This document shows, piece after piece, positions 1-6,946 of a stretch of DNA of 7,760 nucleotides (its first letter is position 1; every line of letters starts with the position of its first letter). The DNA comes from Oscillospiraceae bacterium (GTDB lineage Bacteria > Bacillota > Clostridia > UBA1381). The position numbers and the translations under genes were made by a program. Location of the stretch: the NCBI GenBank assembly GCA_020860985.1, contig JAJBTG010000021.1, forward strand, positions 1-7,760, read 5' to 3'. The notes beneath the pieces were generated by a model. That model was given only the letters and a program-made list of their open reading frames with translations. It did no database searches and was not told the origin of the DNA.

Positions 1-329
1 CCAAAATAGCTTTTCCTGACCACCATCGTAATAAGGGAAAGCTCTGATTGGCGCGCCTTTTTTATTATTATTTCGAGCAGTGCGCTGCCGATTCCCTACC
101 GTCTGTACTTCGGCAAAACCGCTTTGTTTGTTATATCGCCCTCTCCGGACACTGTCCAGAATCCCGCGTAGCCTATGGGCGCTCCGTTTTCACGTGCGAC
201 AAAATAAATCGCAAGTGAATTTTCCGCTTCGTCGGCAAACGATTTCTCCGACCACGGAATTGCAAAGCATTTTTTGTCAAGCTCCGCAAGCTCGTGAGCA
301 TCCTCCGCTGTCATCCTTGTGATTTCCAT
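1..329 (-). pseudogene. rimI: Ribosomal protein S18-alanine N-acetyltransferase RimI, broken by in-frame TAG and cut by window edge
   Basis: RimI is a GNAT enzyme that acetylates the N-terminal alanine of ribosomal protein S18; some members also act on other proteins. The first 77 residues are clearly RimI: IPWSEKSF at 24-31, APIGYAGFWTV at 50-60 and the acetyl-CoA region AVLPKYRR ending at 77. Codon 78 is TAG (96-98), yet the same frame then continues with GIGSALLE and KKARQSELSLIT, the expected second half of the motif and fold, to the window edge. Codon 103 (21-23) is valine where E. coli RimI has the catalytic Glu103, and the N of the usual R-x-S-N is tyrosine. The ATG at 329 has a GGAG site 7 bases upstream. 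Either the gene is decaying or the first about 120 bases contain sequence errors. Confidence 0.8.
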
Positions 330-331
330 AT

Positions 332-787
332 TTAATTCTCCGATTTTTCCGATACTATCGGAAGCTTTTCCGCGACGTCCACAAGAGCGTCGTAAATTTC
401 CGACGCGGTTTCTTCGTATTCCTCCAAGTCGCCGCCGTAGGGATCGGATATGTCGCCCGACGAACCCGCATATTCGAGCAGAGTAAATACCTTACCCGGC
501 GCAAGCTGCTCAAGCAAAGCCTTATGTCCCTCGGTCATGGTAAGGATAACGTCGGACTGCTTCAACAAATCCTCGGTTACGGGTTGGGTTCTGTGTCCGG
601 ATAAATCTATATCGAATTTTTTTAAGGCTTCAACCGCGTTATCGCTCGCCTTTTCGCCGTCGGCAGCGAAAATCCCCGCCGATTCGATAAACACATCCAG
701 GTCATTTTCCGCCGCAATTTTATCCATTATAGCCGCCGCCATAGGACTGCGGCAGGTATTTCCCGTGCACACAAATAATATATTCAT
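332..787 (-). CDS. ywlE: Low-molecular-weight phosphatase, YwlE-like protein-arginine phosphatase
   Basis: A cytoplasmic phosphatase of the low-molecular-weight PTP fold, 151 residues. The P-loop is C7-T-G-N-T-C-R13-S at the N-terminus, and the general-acid aspartate is D115 in DPYG. The loop carries threonine at position 11, as in YwlE, where this residue favours phospho-arginine; tyrosine-specific enzymes usually have isoleucine there. I therefore infer phospho-arginine removal, opposing an McsB-type kinase that is not in this window. The frame opens with a GTG at 796, but that codon lies inside the GAGGTG ribosome binding site. The ATG at 787, 6-7 bases after that site, gives the normal N-terminus MNILFVCTGNTCRS. 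It follows sua5 by 15 bases and ends 2 bases before rimI. Tyrosine-phosphatase activity remains possible. Confidence 0.88.
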   Translation of the reverse strand: MNILFVCTGNTCRSPMAAAIMDKIAAENDLDVFIESAGIFAADGEKASDNAVEALKKFDIDLSGHRTQPVTEDLLKQSDVILTMTEGHKALLEQLAPGKVFTLLEYAGSSGDISDPYGGDLEEYEETASEIYDALVDVAEKLPIVSEKSEN

Positions 788-802
788 TCCTATCACCTCA
801 TA

Positions 803-1816
803 TCATACATGAATTACATTGTTTCCCGCCGACTTGTAAAGCCTGTTTTTAACCGCCGCTCCGTAGCCGTCCTTTTCGCAAAATTCCGCGAATACAAGCT
901 CAACGCCGAGAGCGTCAAATTCACGCAGTGCGGCAAAAAGCTTTTTCGCATAGGAGCGATCACTGTCGCCCGCAGAAAGAATTACCGCCTCATCATAGGC
1001 ACTGCCATACATCGTAAGCACACCCGTTATCCTGCCGCGGTTTTCCTTAAGTAAGGCTCTTATTTTGGCTTGAACGGCATCCTTTTCTCCCTCTACAACA
1101 ATGACCTCCGCGTTTGGCGCGTAGTGCTTGTACTTCATTCCCGGACAAAGCGGACGTTCGTCAGCCGAAACGGATTTAAAAATATGCTCGTCGGGCATTG
1201 TTTCGGGTACAATCTCCCTCAGCATTTCAAGTGTTATTCCTCCCGGTCGGAGCAATACCGGTCTTTCTCCCGAAGCGTCGATTATCGTTGATTCAACTCC
1301 TACGCTGCATTCGCCGCCGTCGATTATTCCGTCGATTTTCCCCGACATATCCTGTATAACATGATCGACCCTTGTGGGGCTCGGTTTACCAGAAATATTC
1401 GCGCTCGGAGCGGCTATGGGAACTCCCGCCGCGGCTATAAATCTGACCGCCGTTTCATTACTCGGCAGGCGTATTCCTACGGTGTCCAGTCCCGCTGTGA
1501 CAGCGTCGGGGATATTGTCGCTTTTTTTCAGAATAATTGTAAACGGACCGGGCATAAAGCTGTCTATTAATTTCTTCGCCCTCGAAGTAATTTCAAGCGC
1601 AAGCTTCCCTATCAGCGCCTTATCCGAAATATGGACTATAAGCGGATTATCGGACGGTCTGCCCTTTGCCTCATATATTTTCGACGCCGCGTCCGGATTA
1701 AACGCCGACGCTCCCAGTCCGTACACAGTTTCGGTCGGGAACGCGACAAGTCCGCCGTTCCTGATTATTTCACCCGCTTCTTCAATATTTTCCTCTGTAA
1801 ATATTTTTGTCTGCAT
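803..1816 (-). CDS. sua5: L-threonylcarbamoyladenylate synthase, Sua5 type
   Basis: Sua5/YwlC makes threonylcarbamoyl-AMP from threonine, bicarbonate and ATP, the first step of the t6A37 modification of ANN-decoding tRNAs. Residues 1-200 form the YrdC/TsaC domain with PTETVYGLG at 27-35, KGRPSDNPL at 51-59, SxR-type substrate residues around GIRLPSN (114-120) and APSANISG at 136-143. The linker carrying PGMKYKHYAP (225-234) and a C-terminal Sua5 domain to residue 337 show it is the long Sua5 form, not the short TsaC. The ATG has an AGAGGG site 7 bases upstream that overlaps the stop region of the preceding gene. The TGA stop is 15 bases before the ywlE start. The order sua5-phosphatase matches the B. 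subtilis ywlC-ywlE neighbourhood. Confidence 0.96.
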   Translation of the reverse strand: MQTKIFTEENIEEAGEIIRNGGLVAFPTETVYGLGASAFNPDAASKIYEAKGRPSDNPLIVHISDKALIGKLALEITSRAKKLIDSFMPGPFTIILKKSDNIPDAVTAGLDTVGIRLPSNETAVRFIAAAGVPIAAPSANISGKPSPTRVDHVIQDMSGKIDGIIDGGECSVGVESTIIDASGERPVLLRPGGITLEMLREIVPETMPDEHIFKSVSADERPLCPGMKYKHYAPNAEVIVVEGEKDAVQAKIRALLKENRGRITGVLTMYGSAYDEAVILSAGDSDRSYAKKLFAALREFDALGVELVFAEFCEKDGYGAAVKNRLYKSAGNNVIHV

Positions 1817-1827
1817 TGTATTTCCCT

Positions 1828-3267
1828 CTATATTTGATAGTCCTCAAGTATACTGTGTTTGAGATTCCAAAGCTTTTCGGATAAGTCCACATAATAGGTA
1901 TGTGGATTTTCAAATCGCTTTACCTCGTCCCAAAGTCCGTCAACTTCCATTTTGCAATATTCGCGCAAAACTTCAAGCGGCGGCGTTTCATAAACGCATT
2001 CACCCGCTCGGAATATCGGCTTAAGAAGAGGCCGCATATAAAAATCGCTTACACTCTTGTGCTTCCATGTATGCTCGGGGTCAAAAAGTCTGTAGCTTGT
2101 CGTATTATCTATAACCTCGTCATGCAAGGTTATAACGTCTGCAATAGCCGCCGAATCCTTTCTTGAATATAAACGGTAAACCTGCTTAAATCCCGGAGTT
2201 GTAATCTTTGTAACATTTTCGCTTATCTTAATTTTTGGTATAATTTTGCCGCCGCGTTCTATTCCCGCCAATTTATAAACGCCTCCGAAAACCGGTTCAG
2301 AGCGCGAGGTTATAAGTCTTTCTCCCACGCCGAACATATCTATTTGAGCGCCCTGAAGCAGCATATCGCGTATAATATATTCGTCAAGCGAATTGGAAAC
2401 CACAATCTTGCAATCCGGATAACCCGCGTCGTCAAGCAATTTACGGCATTTTTTCGACAAATAGGTTATATCGCCGGAGTCGATTCTTATCCCCGCCGGA
2501 CGGCATCCCATAGGCTTTAGAACCTCGTCAGCCACTCGGATTACATTAGGCACCCCGGATTTGAGAACATTATATGTGTCTACCAAAAACGTAGATGAGG
2601 ACGGATAATTTTCCGCGTAAGCCTTAAACGCCTCATACTCCGTATCAAACATCTGTATCCAGCTGTGCGCCATTGTTCCCATCGCGGGAACCCCGTAAAT
2701 TTCATCGGAGGCAGCGCAAGCGGTTCCCGCGCATCCGCCCAGATACGCCGCTCGCGCTCCCAATATAGCCGCGTCGCCGCCCTGCGCCCTACGCGAGCCG
2801 AATTCCATGACGGGTCTGCCCTTTGCGGCGCGGACTATTCTGTTCGCCTTTGTCGCTACAAGGCTCTGGTAATTTATTGTAAGAAGCACCATCGTTTCAA
2901 TAAGCTGTGCTTGAATAGCCGGACCCCTTACCGTCAAAATAGGCTCTCCGGGAAATATGGGGGTTCCCTCCGGTATCGCCCATATGTCACATTTAAACCT
3001 AAAGCCCGACAAATATTTAAGAAAATCCTCGTTAAATATTTTCTTGCTCCTTAAATATTCAATATCCTCAGATGTAAATTCCAGATTTTTTATATATTCT
3101 ATTACCTGCTCAACTCCCGCCATAATGGCGAATCCGCCGCCGTCCGGTACCTTTCTGAAGAACATATCGAAATAAACCGTTTCATCGCCGATGCCCTTTG
3201 TAAAGAAGCCGTTTGTCATGGTAAACTCATAAAAATCCGTCAGCATTGTTAAATTTCTGTTATTCAT
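1828..3267 (-). CDS. pncB: Nicotinate phosphoribosyltransferase
   Basis: This cytoplasmic enzyme of NAD salvage (Preiss-Handler pathway) joins nicotinate to PRPP, using ATP, to give nicotinate mononucleotide. The 479-residue length is typical of the Gram-positive form. Visible marks are LTDFYEFTM near the N-terminus (9-17), EFGSRRA at 155-161, the histidine of MAHSWIQMF at 201 (the residue autophosphorylated in the family), DTYN at 230-233, RIDSGD at 261-266 and the phosphate-binding FGVGERLITS at 312-321. All expected key residues appear present. The ATG has an AAGGAG ribosome binding site 4-5 bases upstream and lies 17 bases after the preceding membrane gene. The stop is TAG, and a GAGG-type site for sua5 starts at the stop. 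The function is unrelated to its neighbours, so the operon looks like a mixed housekeeping unit. Confidence 0.96.
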   Translation of the reverse strand: MNNRNLTMLTDFYEFTMTNGFFTKGIGDETVYFDMFFRKVPDGGGFAIMAGVEQVIEYIKNLEFTSEDIEYLRSKKIFNEDFLKYLSGFRFKCDIWAIPEGTPIFPGEPILTVRGPAIQAQLIETMVLLTINYQSLVATKANRIVRAAKGRPVMEFGSRRAQGGDAAILGARAAYLGGCAGTACAASDEIYGVPAMGTMAHSWIQMFDTEYEAFKAYAENYPSSSTFLVDTYNVLKSGVPNVIRVADEVLKPMGCRPAGIRIDSGDITYLSKKCRKLLDDAGYPDCKIVVSNSLDEYIIRDMLLQGAQIDMFGVGERLITSRSEPVFGGVYKLAGIERGGKIIPKIKISENVTKITTPGFKQVYRLYSRKDSAAIADVITLHDEVIDNTTSYRLFDPEHTWKHKSVSDFYMRPLLKPIFRAGECVYETPPLEVLREYCKMEVDGLWDEVKRFENPHTYYVDLSEKLWNLKHSILEDYQI

Positions 3268-3284
3268 AATTCTCCTTACCGCGG

Positions 3285-5396
3285 TTATTCAAGCAGATTA
3301 ACCGTACTGTTATCATATTTTATAACCGCTCTTACACCCTTTACATTGTCGACATTTGTATGAAGAATAAATCCGTCATACTTCATGTATCGTTCCATTT
3401 TATCATTTCCCGCATACGGGCAAAGTACCCAGTATGAATTGCCCGGATTTAATTTGCTGAGCATATCGAGGGTTGGAATATATACATAGTCCTCAAGATA
3501 ATAGTGATACGCGGTTTTTGACAGATCGCTTACCATATTGCGCATGAAATTCCAGTAATGCGTGTGGTTGCCCGCGACAGACAAACCCTTATCGTTATAT
3601 GCGAGGAGTACCTCGTTGGTTACGGGCATTATACGCGACCTTTCCTCATCGGTAAATTCAAGCAGAAAATCCGTATTCAGCCACGTCCGCAGCTCGCTTG
3701 TTTCCCACATATTATTGCTGCCGTCAAACCGCCGTTCGTCCAGCTTATCCTTTGTGATAAGGATAAGGCTGTTGTCATTGAGAACCTCTACTATCTCCCA
3801 TTTAAGCGATTTTCCGTTGTATGTTCCAAACTCCACCGTTTCCTTCGGAGGCGATATATAGAATACCGCCGTAAGAGATGCCACGATAACGGAGGATATT
3901 ATTACATTTTCGCGTGTCATATTAAACATACCGATAATCAGCACCGCAAAAAGTATATCTATATAGTTAATGAAAAGAAACATATGCTTGGCAAGATCCG
4001 CCTCGCCGTTGCATACAATCGGCAGAATGAGATTTATCCATAATCCTATAAGCAGCACGTCACACGCGCATATCATATATATTCGCCGCCTTATATCCTC
4101 CCCCCGCCTAAGTATAGTATATATATTTATAATGATAACATATATCGTAATAAGCGCGATTACGGCAAATATCACAATCGGCTGATATAGGAATTTAAGA
4201 AATATCCTTATATTGCTCCACAGGCTGAAGCGATTTGTCATTTCCATTATCTGCTCGGACGAATTACCCACATTTGGCGGACGTATATAAGCCGAGCTTT
4301 CAATGGAAAGGCACAGCTTTTTGAACAGTCTTGCCGGATGTCTCAAATAGAAAAACAATATATCCGATTTGGAAACCTTGTCGTAAAAATCTCTTTCAAA
4401 TTCCGATGTTTCTATATCAATCAGATATTCCCCCTCATCCATATACGCGTGCGTATTCACAAGGGAAATATATTTCTCGTTCACTCCCAATTCCTCTAAG
4501 TCCTCGGCGGGAGTATCACTCTCCTTAGCAAGTCCGAAAAATACGGATTGATATGTAGTGTCCTTCTGCATCCAGTCGGGAATGTCCGTATACAGATTTA
4601 TTATAAAGCATATTGAGATTGCCGCCGAAACCGCGACACCTATTCTGTAAAGCTTGTCTTTTCTGAGCGCTGTCATGCACAGCGCCAAAACGCCTACTAT
4701 TATCGCATAGGGTATATTGACAAGCTTTGATCCGGCAAAAAAGTACAGCGCAATATAAAAGCATACAGCCTTAGGAATACTGGCGCGCCTGTATATCATC
4801 AGCCCCACGGCGATAAGAAGCATCACCGCTACATATTGAAGCGGCTCTCCGTAAAACGAATTGAAATACAAAAGATAGCCGGCATCACAGAAAATAAATA
4901 TAAACAGAGCAAACACAGCAAGCTGCATAAGCTTGCGCCACCCCTGGAAAAACGTGAATACGCACCATGCGGCAACCGAAAGCATAGTAATATATATTCC
5001 CGCAAGCCATGCTATATTGTAATCGGTAACATCATTGCCGGTTATGCAATTAGCAAGAAAGTTCATAACCTTAGATACCTTTATAAGCACAAAATGCGGC
5101 GATGTATATATTTCCTCCACATCCGGACTTGTTTGGCAAACGGATTTGAGCATCTCGGTAAAGGTATCTCCCTCGACCTCCATAACATAGTCCTGCTTGA
5201 ACAAATAATAATAGTCGGTATCGTCCTTATATTCCATATTGTTCGCAAGGAGTATCCGACGGAAATCGCCGTTATCGCTAAGCCCCACATTTTCCCCGAA
5301 ATACAGCACACAAAAACAAAGCACAAACACAAATGCCGCGCCCAAAAAAGGAAATATTCTGTTCCGCCATGTAATATGCTCCGTAACTCCGTCCAT
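3285..5396 (-). CDS. Polytopic membrane protein, GT-C glycosyltransferase-like, with C-terminal DUF6273-like domain
   Basis: A 703-residue protein with no exact functional match that I recognise. I see about eleven membrane segments (roughly 15-33, 126-150, 157-175, 186-201, 209-224, 228-243, 251-268, 400-428, 440-461, 472-491, 497-514). Right after the first is an acidic motif, GLSDNGDF at 38-45, in the large first outer loop, where GT-C glycosyltransferases place their catalytic Asp. NSFYGEP at 179-185 also resembles such enzymes, for example the WsfD-type hexose transferases of S-layer glycan synthesis. From about 519 a soluble domain follows: FGTYNGKSLKWEIVEV, W564-E565 plus RTWLNTDF, and a final YMKYDGF and VRAVIKYD, resembling DUF6273. 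Charges flanking the segments place it outside. The ATG has an AGGAG site 7 bases upstream. A role in surface glycan building is inferred; substrate unknown. Confidence 0.7.
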   Translation of the reverse strand: MDGVTEHITWRNRIFPFLGAAFVFVLCFCVLYFGENVGLSDNGDFRRILLANNMEYKDDTDYYYLFKQDYVMEVEGDTFTEMLKSVCQTSPDVEEIYTSPHFVLIKVSKVMNFLANCITGNDVTDYNIAWLAGIYITMLSVAAWCVFTFFQGWRKLMQLAVFALFIFIFCDAGYLLYFNSFYGEPLQYVAVMLLIAVGLMIYRRASIPKAVCFYIALYFFAGSKLVNIPYAIIVGVLALCMTALRKDKLYRIGVAVSAAISICFIINLYTDIPDWMQKDTTYQSVFFGLAKESDTPAEDLEELGVNEKYISLVNTHAYMDEGEYLIDIETSEFERDFYDKVSKSDILFFYLRHPARLFKKLCLSIESSAYIRPPNVGNSSEQIMEMTNRFSLWSNIRIFLKFLYQPIVIFAVIALITIYVIIINIYTILRRGEDIRRRIYMICACDVLLIGLWINLILPIVCNGEADLAKHMFLFINYIDILFAVLIIGMFNMTRENVIISSVIVASLTAVFYISPPKETVEFGTYNGKSLKWEIVEVLNDNSLILITKDKLDERRFDGSNNMWETSELRTWLNTDFLLEFTDEERSRIMPVTNEVLLAYNDKGLSVAGNHTHYWNFMRNMVSDLSKTAYHYYLEDYVYIPTLDMLSKLNPGNSYWVLCPYAGNDKMERYMKYDGFILHTNVDNVKGVRAVIKYDNSTVNLLE

Positions 5397-5426
5397 ATTT
5401 TATCTCCTAAATTTTTACAGACTGTG

Positions 5427-5451
5427 AAAAGGGCGGAATAATATTCCGCCC
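5427..5451 (-). terminator. Rho-independent terminator after the S1 gene
   Basis: GGGCGGAATA and its exact complement form a 21-base palindrome with a one-base centre (5431-5451), so realistically an 8-9 bp stem. On the minus strand it is followed by T4 (5427-5430). The short U-tract suggests moderate strength. It separates the sporulation/division cluster from the membrane-enzyme cluster. The next start codon is only 30 bases beyond the T-tract. Confidence 0.8.
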
Positions 5452-5463
5452 CCAAATTCCATA

Positions 5464-5913
5464 TTAAAATGAATGATTGCTCTTTCTGCTGTATCCGCCC
5501 GAGCGTTTGGAATCGGCGCTTCTTCTCAGAGCCTGTATTTTTTCATCGCTGTCCTGCTTGAATTTTGAAAGCTTGTCCTCAAAGGATAAATTTTCCGACT
5601 CCTTTGCGCCCCAATCGATATTAACCGGACGCACGGGTTTGTTCTCTTTTGGCGGTTCCTTTACGTCTTTAGGCTTCTTCGGCTCCTCCGCCTGCTTTAC
5701 GGATAAGCTGATTTTTCCCTTATCGTCTATCTTAATTACCTTCACTTTCAGCACATCGCCCTTTTTGACGTGCTGATTTATGTCCTTTACATACTTAGAG
5801 GAAATTTCGGAAATATGTACCAGTCCCGACTTCTTATTTCCCAAATCCACAAACACGCCGAAAGGCATTACGCTTATTACCTTTCCCTCAATAATATTCC
5901 CCACTGAAACCAT
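5464..5913 (-). CDS. yabR: S1-domain RNA-binding protein (YabR / GSP13-like)
   Basis: The product has a single S1 (OB-fold) RNA-binding domain at about residues 4-73. Its core is VGNIIEGKVISVMPFGVFVDL, then GLVHISEIS at 30-38 and a closing KISLSVKQ at 67-74. A lysine/proline/glutamate-rich linker follows (75-97). The tail contains FEDKLSKFKQDSDEKIQALR (111-130) and a basic glycine/serine/lysine end, as in clostridial members of this family. Total length is 149 residues. YabR-type proteins are thought to associate with ribosomes; the precise role is unclear. The ATG is supported by a GAGGA site about 7 bases upstream, and divIC ends 15 bases before it. A terminator hairpin 12 bases after the stop makes this the last gene of its unit. 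The symbol is given by position and domain, not by proven orthology. Confidence 0.88.
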   Translation of the reverse strand: MVSVGNIIEGKVISVMPFGVFVDLGNKKSGLVHISEISSKYVKDINQHVKKGDVLKVKVIKIDDKGKISLSVKQAEEPKKPKDVKEPPKENKPVRPVNIDWGAKESENLSFEDKLSKFKQDSDEKIQALRRSADSKRSGGYSRKSNHSF

Positions 5914-5928
5914 ACTTTAGTCCTCTCT

Positions 5929-6243
5929 TTACTGTTCCTGCGATACATCTATGAAAATCTTAGCCGTGCTTTTAACAAGACCTAATTTCTCGCTTGCCAT
6001 TTTTTCAATATATTCGTCGGAATTTACCTTGTCCTTTAAATCCTCGATTTCCGCTTGACGCGTCTGTTCATATTCAATCTGTTCCTCAAGATGCGCTATT
6101 TGCGCTCGGTTATCGTTAATCTGCGGCTGCTGCATAATTCCTTTGAAAAGCATCCCGCCCACAACCAACACAAATATCCATATTTTTATAGCGCGCCTAT
6201 GCCTCGATATAAAATCAAGAGCTGTTTCTTTCAATTCGTTCAT
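5929..6243 (-). CDS. divIC: Cell division protein DivIC (FtsB family septum initiator)
   Basis: DivIC/FtsB is a bitopic septum protein that forms a complex with DivIB/FtsQ and FtsL and regulates septal peptidoglycan synthesis. The 104 residues have the classic layout: a short basic cytoplasmic N-terminus, one membrane helix at about 20-38, a coiled coil at about 43-74 with leucine/isoleucine heptads, and the conserved C-terminal segment EYIEKMASEKLGLVK at 77-91 followed by a short strand. The ATG at 6243 has an AGAGGAG site about 10 bases upstream, inside the end of yabQ, giving a 29-base gene overlap in another frame. The next in-frame ATG falls inside the membrane helix and is not credible. 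Its place between yabQ and the S1 gene matches the conserved Bacillota order. Confidence 0.93.
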   Translation of the reverse strand: MNELKETALDFISRHRRAIKIWIFVLVVGGMLFKGIMQQPQINDNRAQIAHLEEQIEYEQTRQAEIEDLKDKVNSDEYIEKMASEKLGLVKSTAKIFIDVSQEQ

Positions 6244-6661
6244 TACTTTCTGGCTCCTCTTTGTTCTCCGTTCTGTTGCCGAATATGTATACCAATATAA
6301 TTTTATATAAAAATCTAATCGGTGTCAAGAGTATTTTAAAAATAAACGTAATTATTTTTAAAATATTTTCCGTTATATGGGTAAACAGCCATATAACGGC
6401 GGGACTTAGCAATGCAAAATATAAAACGCTTCCCAATATAAGACCGATAAATTCATAGGCTCTCAAAATCCCGCTGTTAAGAACCCATATGCTTGCAATA
6501 ACCACCGCCGATACAACAAGCCAAAACAGCAAATCCGCGGCAATTACGGCAAAGTCCGGCAACTTGACCGCTCTTTGCACGCTTCTGCGAAGGTCGAAAA
6601 GCATGGAAAGAGCGGCGCCGCACACGGTCATACACAAAAGGACACATACATCATGGGTCAT
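6215..6661 (-). CDS. yabQ: Spore cortex biosynthesis membrane protein YabQ
   Basis: YabQ is an integral membrane protein of the mother cell and forespore envelope, needed for spore cortex formation in B. subtilis. The 148 residues contain hydrophobic segments at about 4-22, 37-62, 69-93 and 98-127, then a charged tail. Family marks are the F-D-L-R-R motif at 22-26 right after the first segment and the R-A-Y-E-F-I-G-L-I-L-G-S-V-L-Y-F block at 67-82 ending in LSP. The ATG lies 3 bases after the yabP stop with no strong ribosome binding site, suggesting translational coupling to yabP; the ATG at residue 11 is a less likely start because it cuts into the first membrane segment. The 3' end overlaps divIC by 29 bases. 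Assignment rests on motif plus neighbourhood and is good. Confidence 0.88.
   Translation of the reverse strand: MTHDVCVLLCMTVCGAALSMLFDLRRSVQRAVKLPDFAVIAADLLFWLVVSAVVIASIWVLNSGILRAYEFIGLILGSVLYFALLSPAVIWLFTHITENILKIITFIFKILLTPIRFLYKIILVYIFGNRTENKEEPESNERIERNSS
6332..6365. repeat. Perfect 14-bp AT-only inverted repeat inside yabQ
   Basis: Arms TATTTTAAAAATAA (6332-6345) and its exact complement (6352-6365) are separated by six bases. They lie in the part of yabQ encoding the last hydrophobic segment. The stem has only A-U pairs and no T-run placed for termination. It may be chance given the Ile/Phe/Lys-rich coding, or a structure affecting the yabQ-divIC transcript. Confidence 0.5.
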
Positions 6662-6664
6662 GAC

Positions 6665-6946
6665 TTATTTAAACAATCCCGAGAAAAGGCTTTCGCTTTT
6701 CTTTGCCGTGTATTGGATGGATGATACCTCTCCGTTTACATCAAGCTCGCCCGTATCGGTATTGAGCTTGTTTATAGTAAGCGACTTTCCTTTTATAATA
6801 AGCCCGCCCATGCACGTTTTAAGCGTCACCGCCGACTCCGAAAAGCTCTCTACCTCGTCAACTCCGGTAAGCGAGATTTTTCTTCTGTTGTCCATAACCA
6901 GCGAATGCTCCCGCAGCTGATTTTGCTTTTTTTGCTCAATCTGCAT
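6665..6946 (-). CDS. yabP: Sporulation protein YabP
   Basis: YabP is a small protein made in the mother cell during sporulation. In many Clostridia it is encoded beside yabQ; its molecular role is not well defined. From the chosen start the product has 93 residues. Family features are a polar N-terminus ending in H14, the M-D-N-R-R stretch at 18-22, the TGVDEVESF segment at 27-35, and the conserved LTINKLNTDTGELDVNGEV block at 56-74. The frame continues upstream to a TTG at 6985 and an ATG at 6958. I prefer the ATG at 6946 because a TGGAG ribosome binding site sits about 7 bases before it and the protein then matches the usual length. The stop is 3 bases from the yabQ start. Two candidate promoters lie in the 180-base gap upstream. 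Confidence 0.9.
   Translation of the reverse strand: MQIEQKKQNQLREHSLVMDNRRKISLTGVDEVESFSESAVTLKTCMGGLIIKGKSLTINKLNTDTGELDVNGEVSSIQYTAKKSESLFSGLFK

Noticed and set aside
96..98. TAG in rimI as a recoded (sense) codon, suggesting an altered genetic code
   Set aside because: The pncB gene ends normally at a TAG (1828-1830) with the next gene's ribosome binding site right there. A simple nonsense change or sequence error explains rimI better.
788..796. ywlE starting at GTG 796
   Set aside because: That codon is part of the GAGGTG ribosome binding site for the ATG at 787, which gives the standard phosphatase N-terminus.
1374..1862. Long plus-strand open frames such as 1374-1862, 4836-5441, 2665-3054 and 450-812
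   Set aside because: Each lies antisense to a confidently identified minus-strand gene, has no recognisable domain, and has no better ribosome binding site; they are frame shadows.
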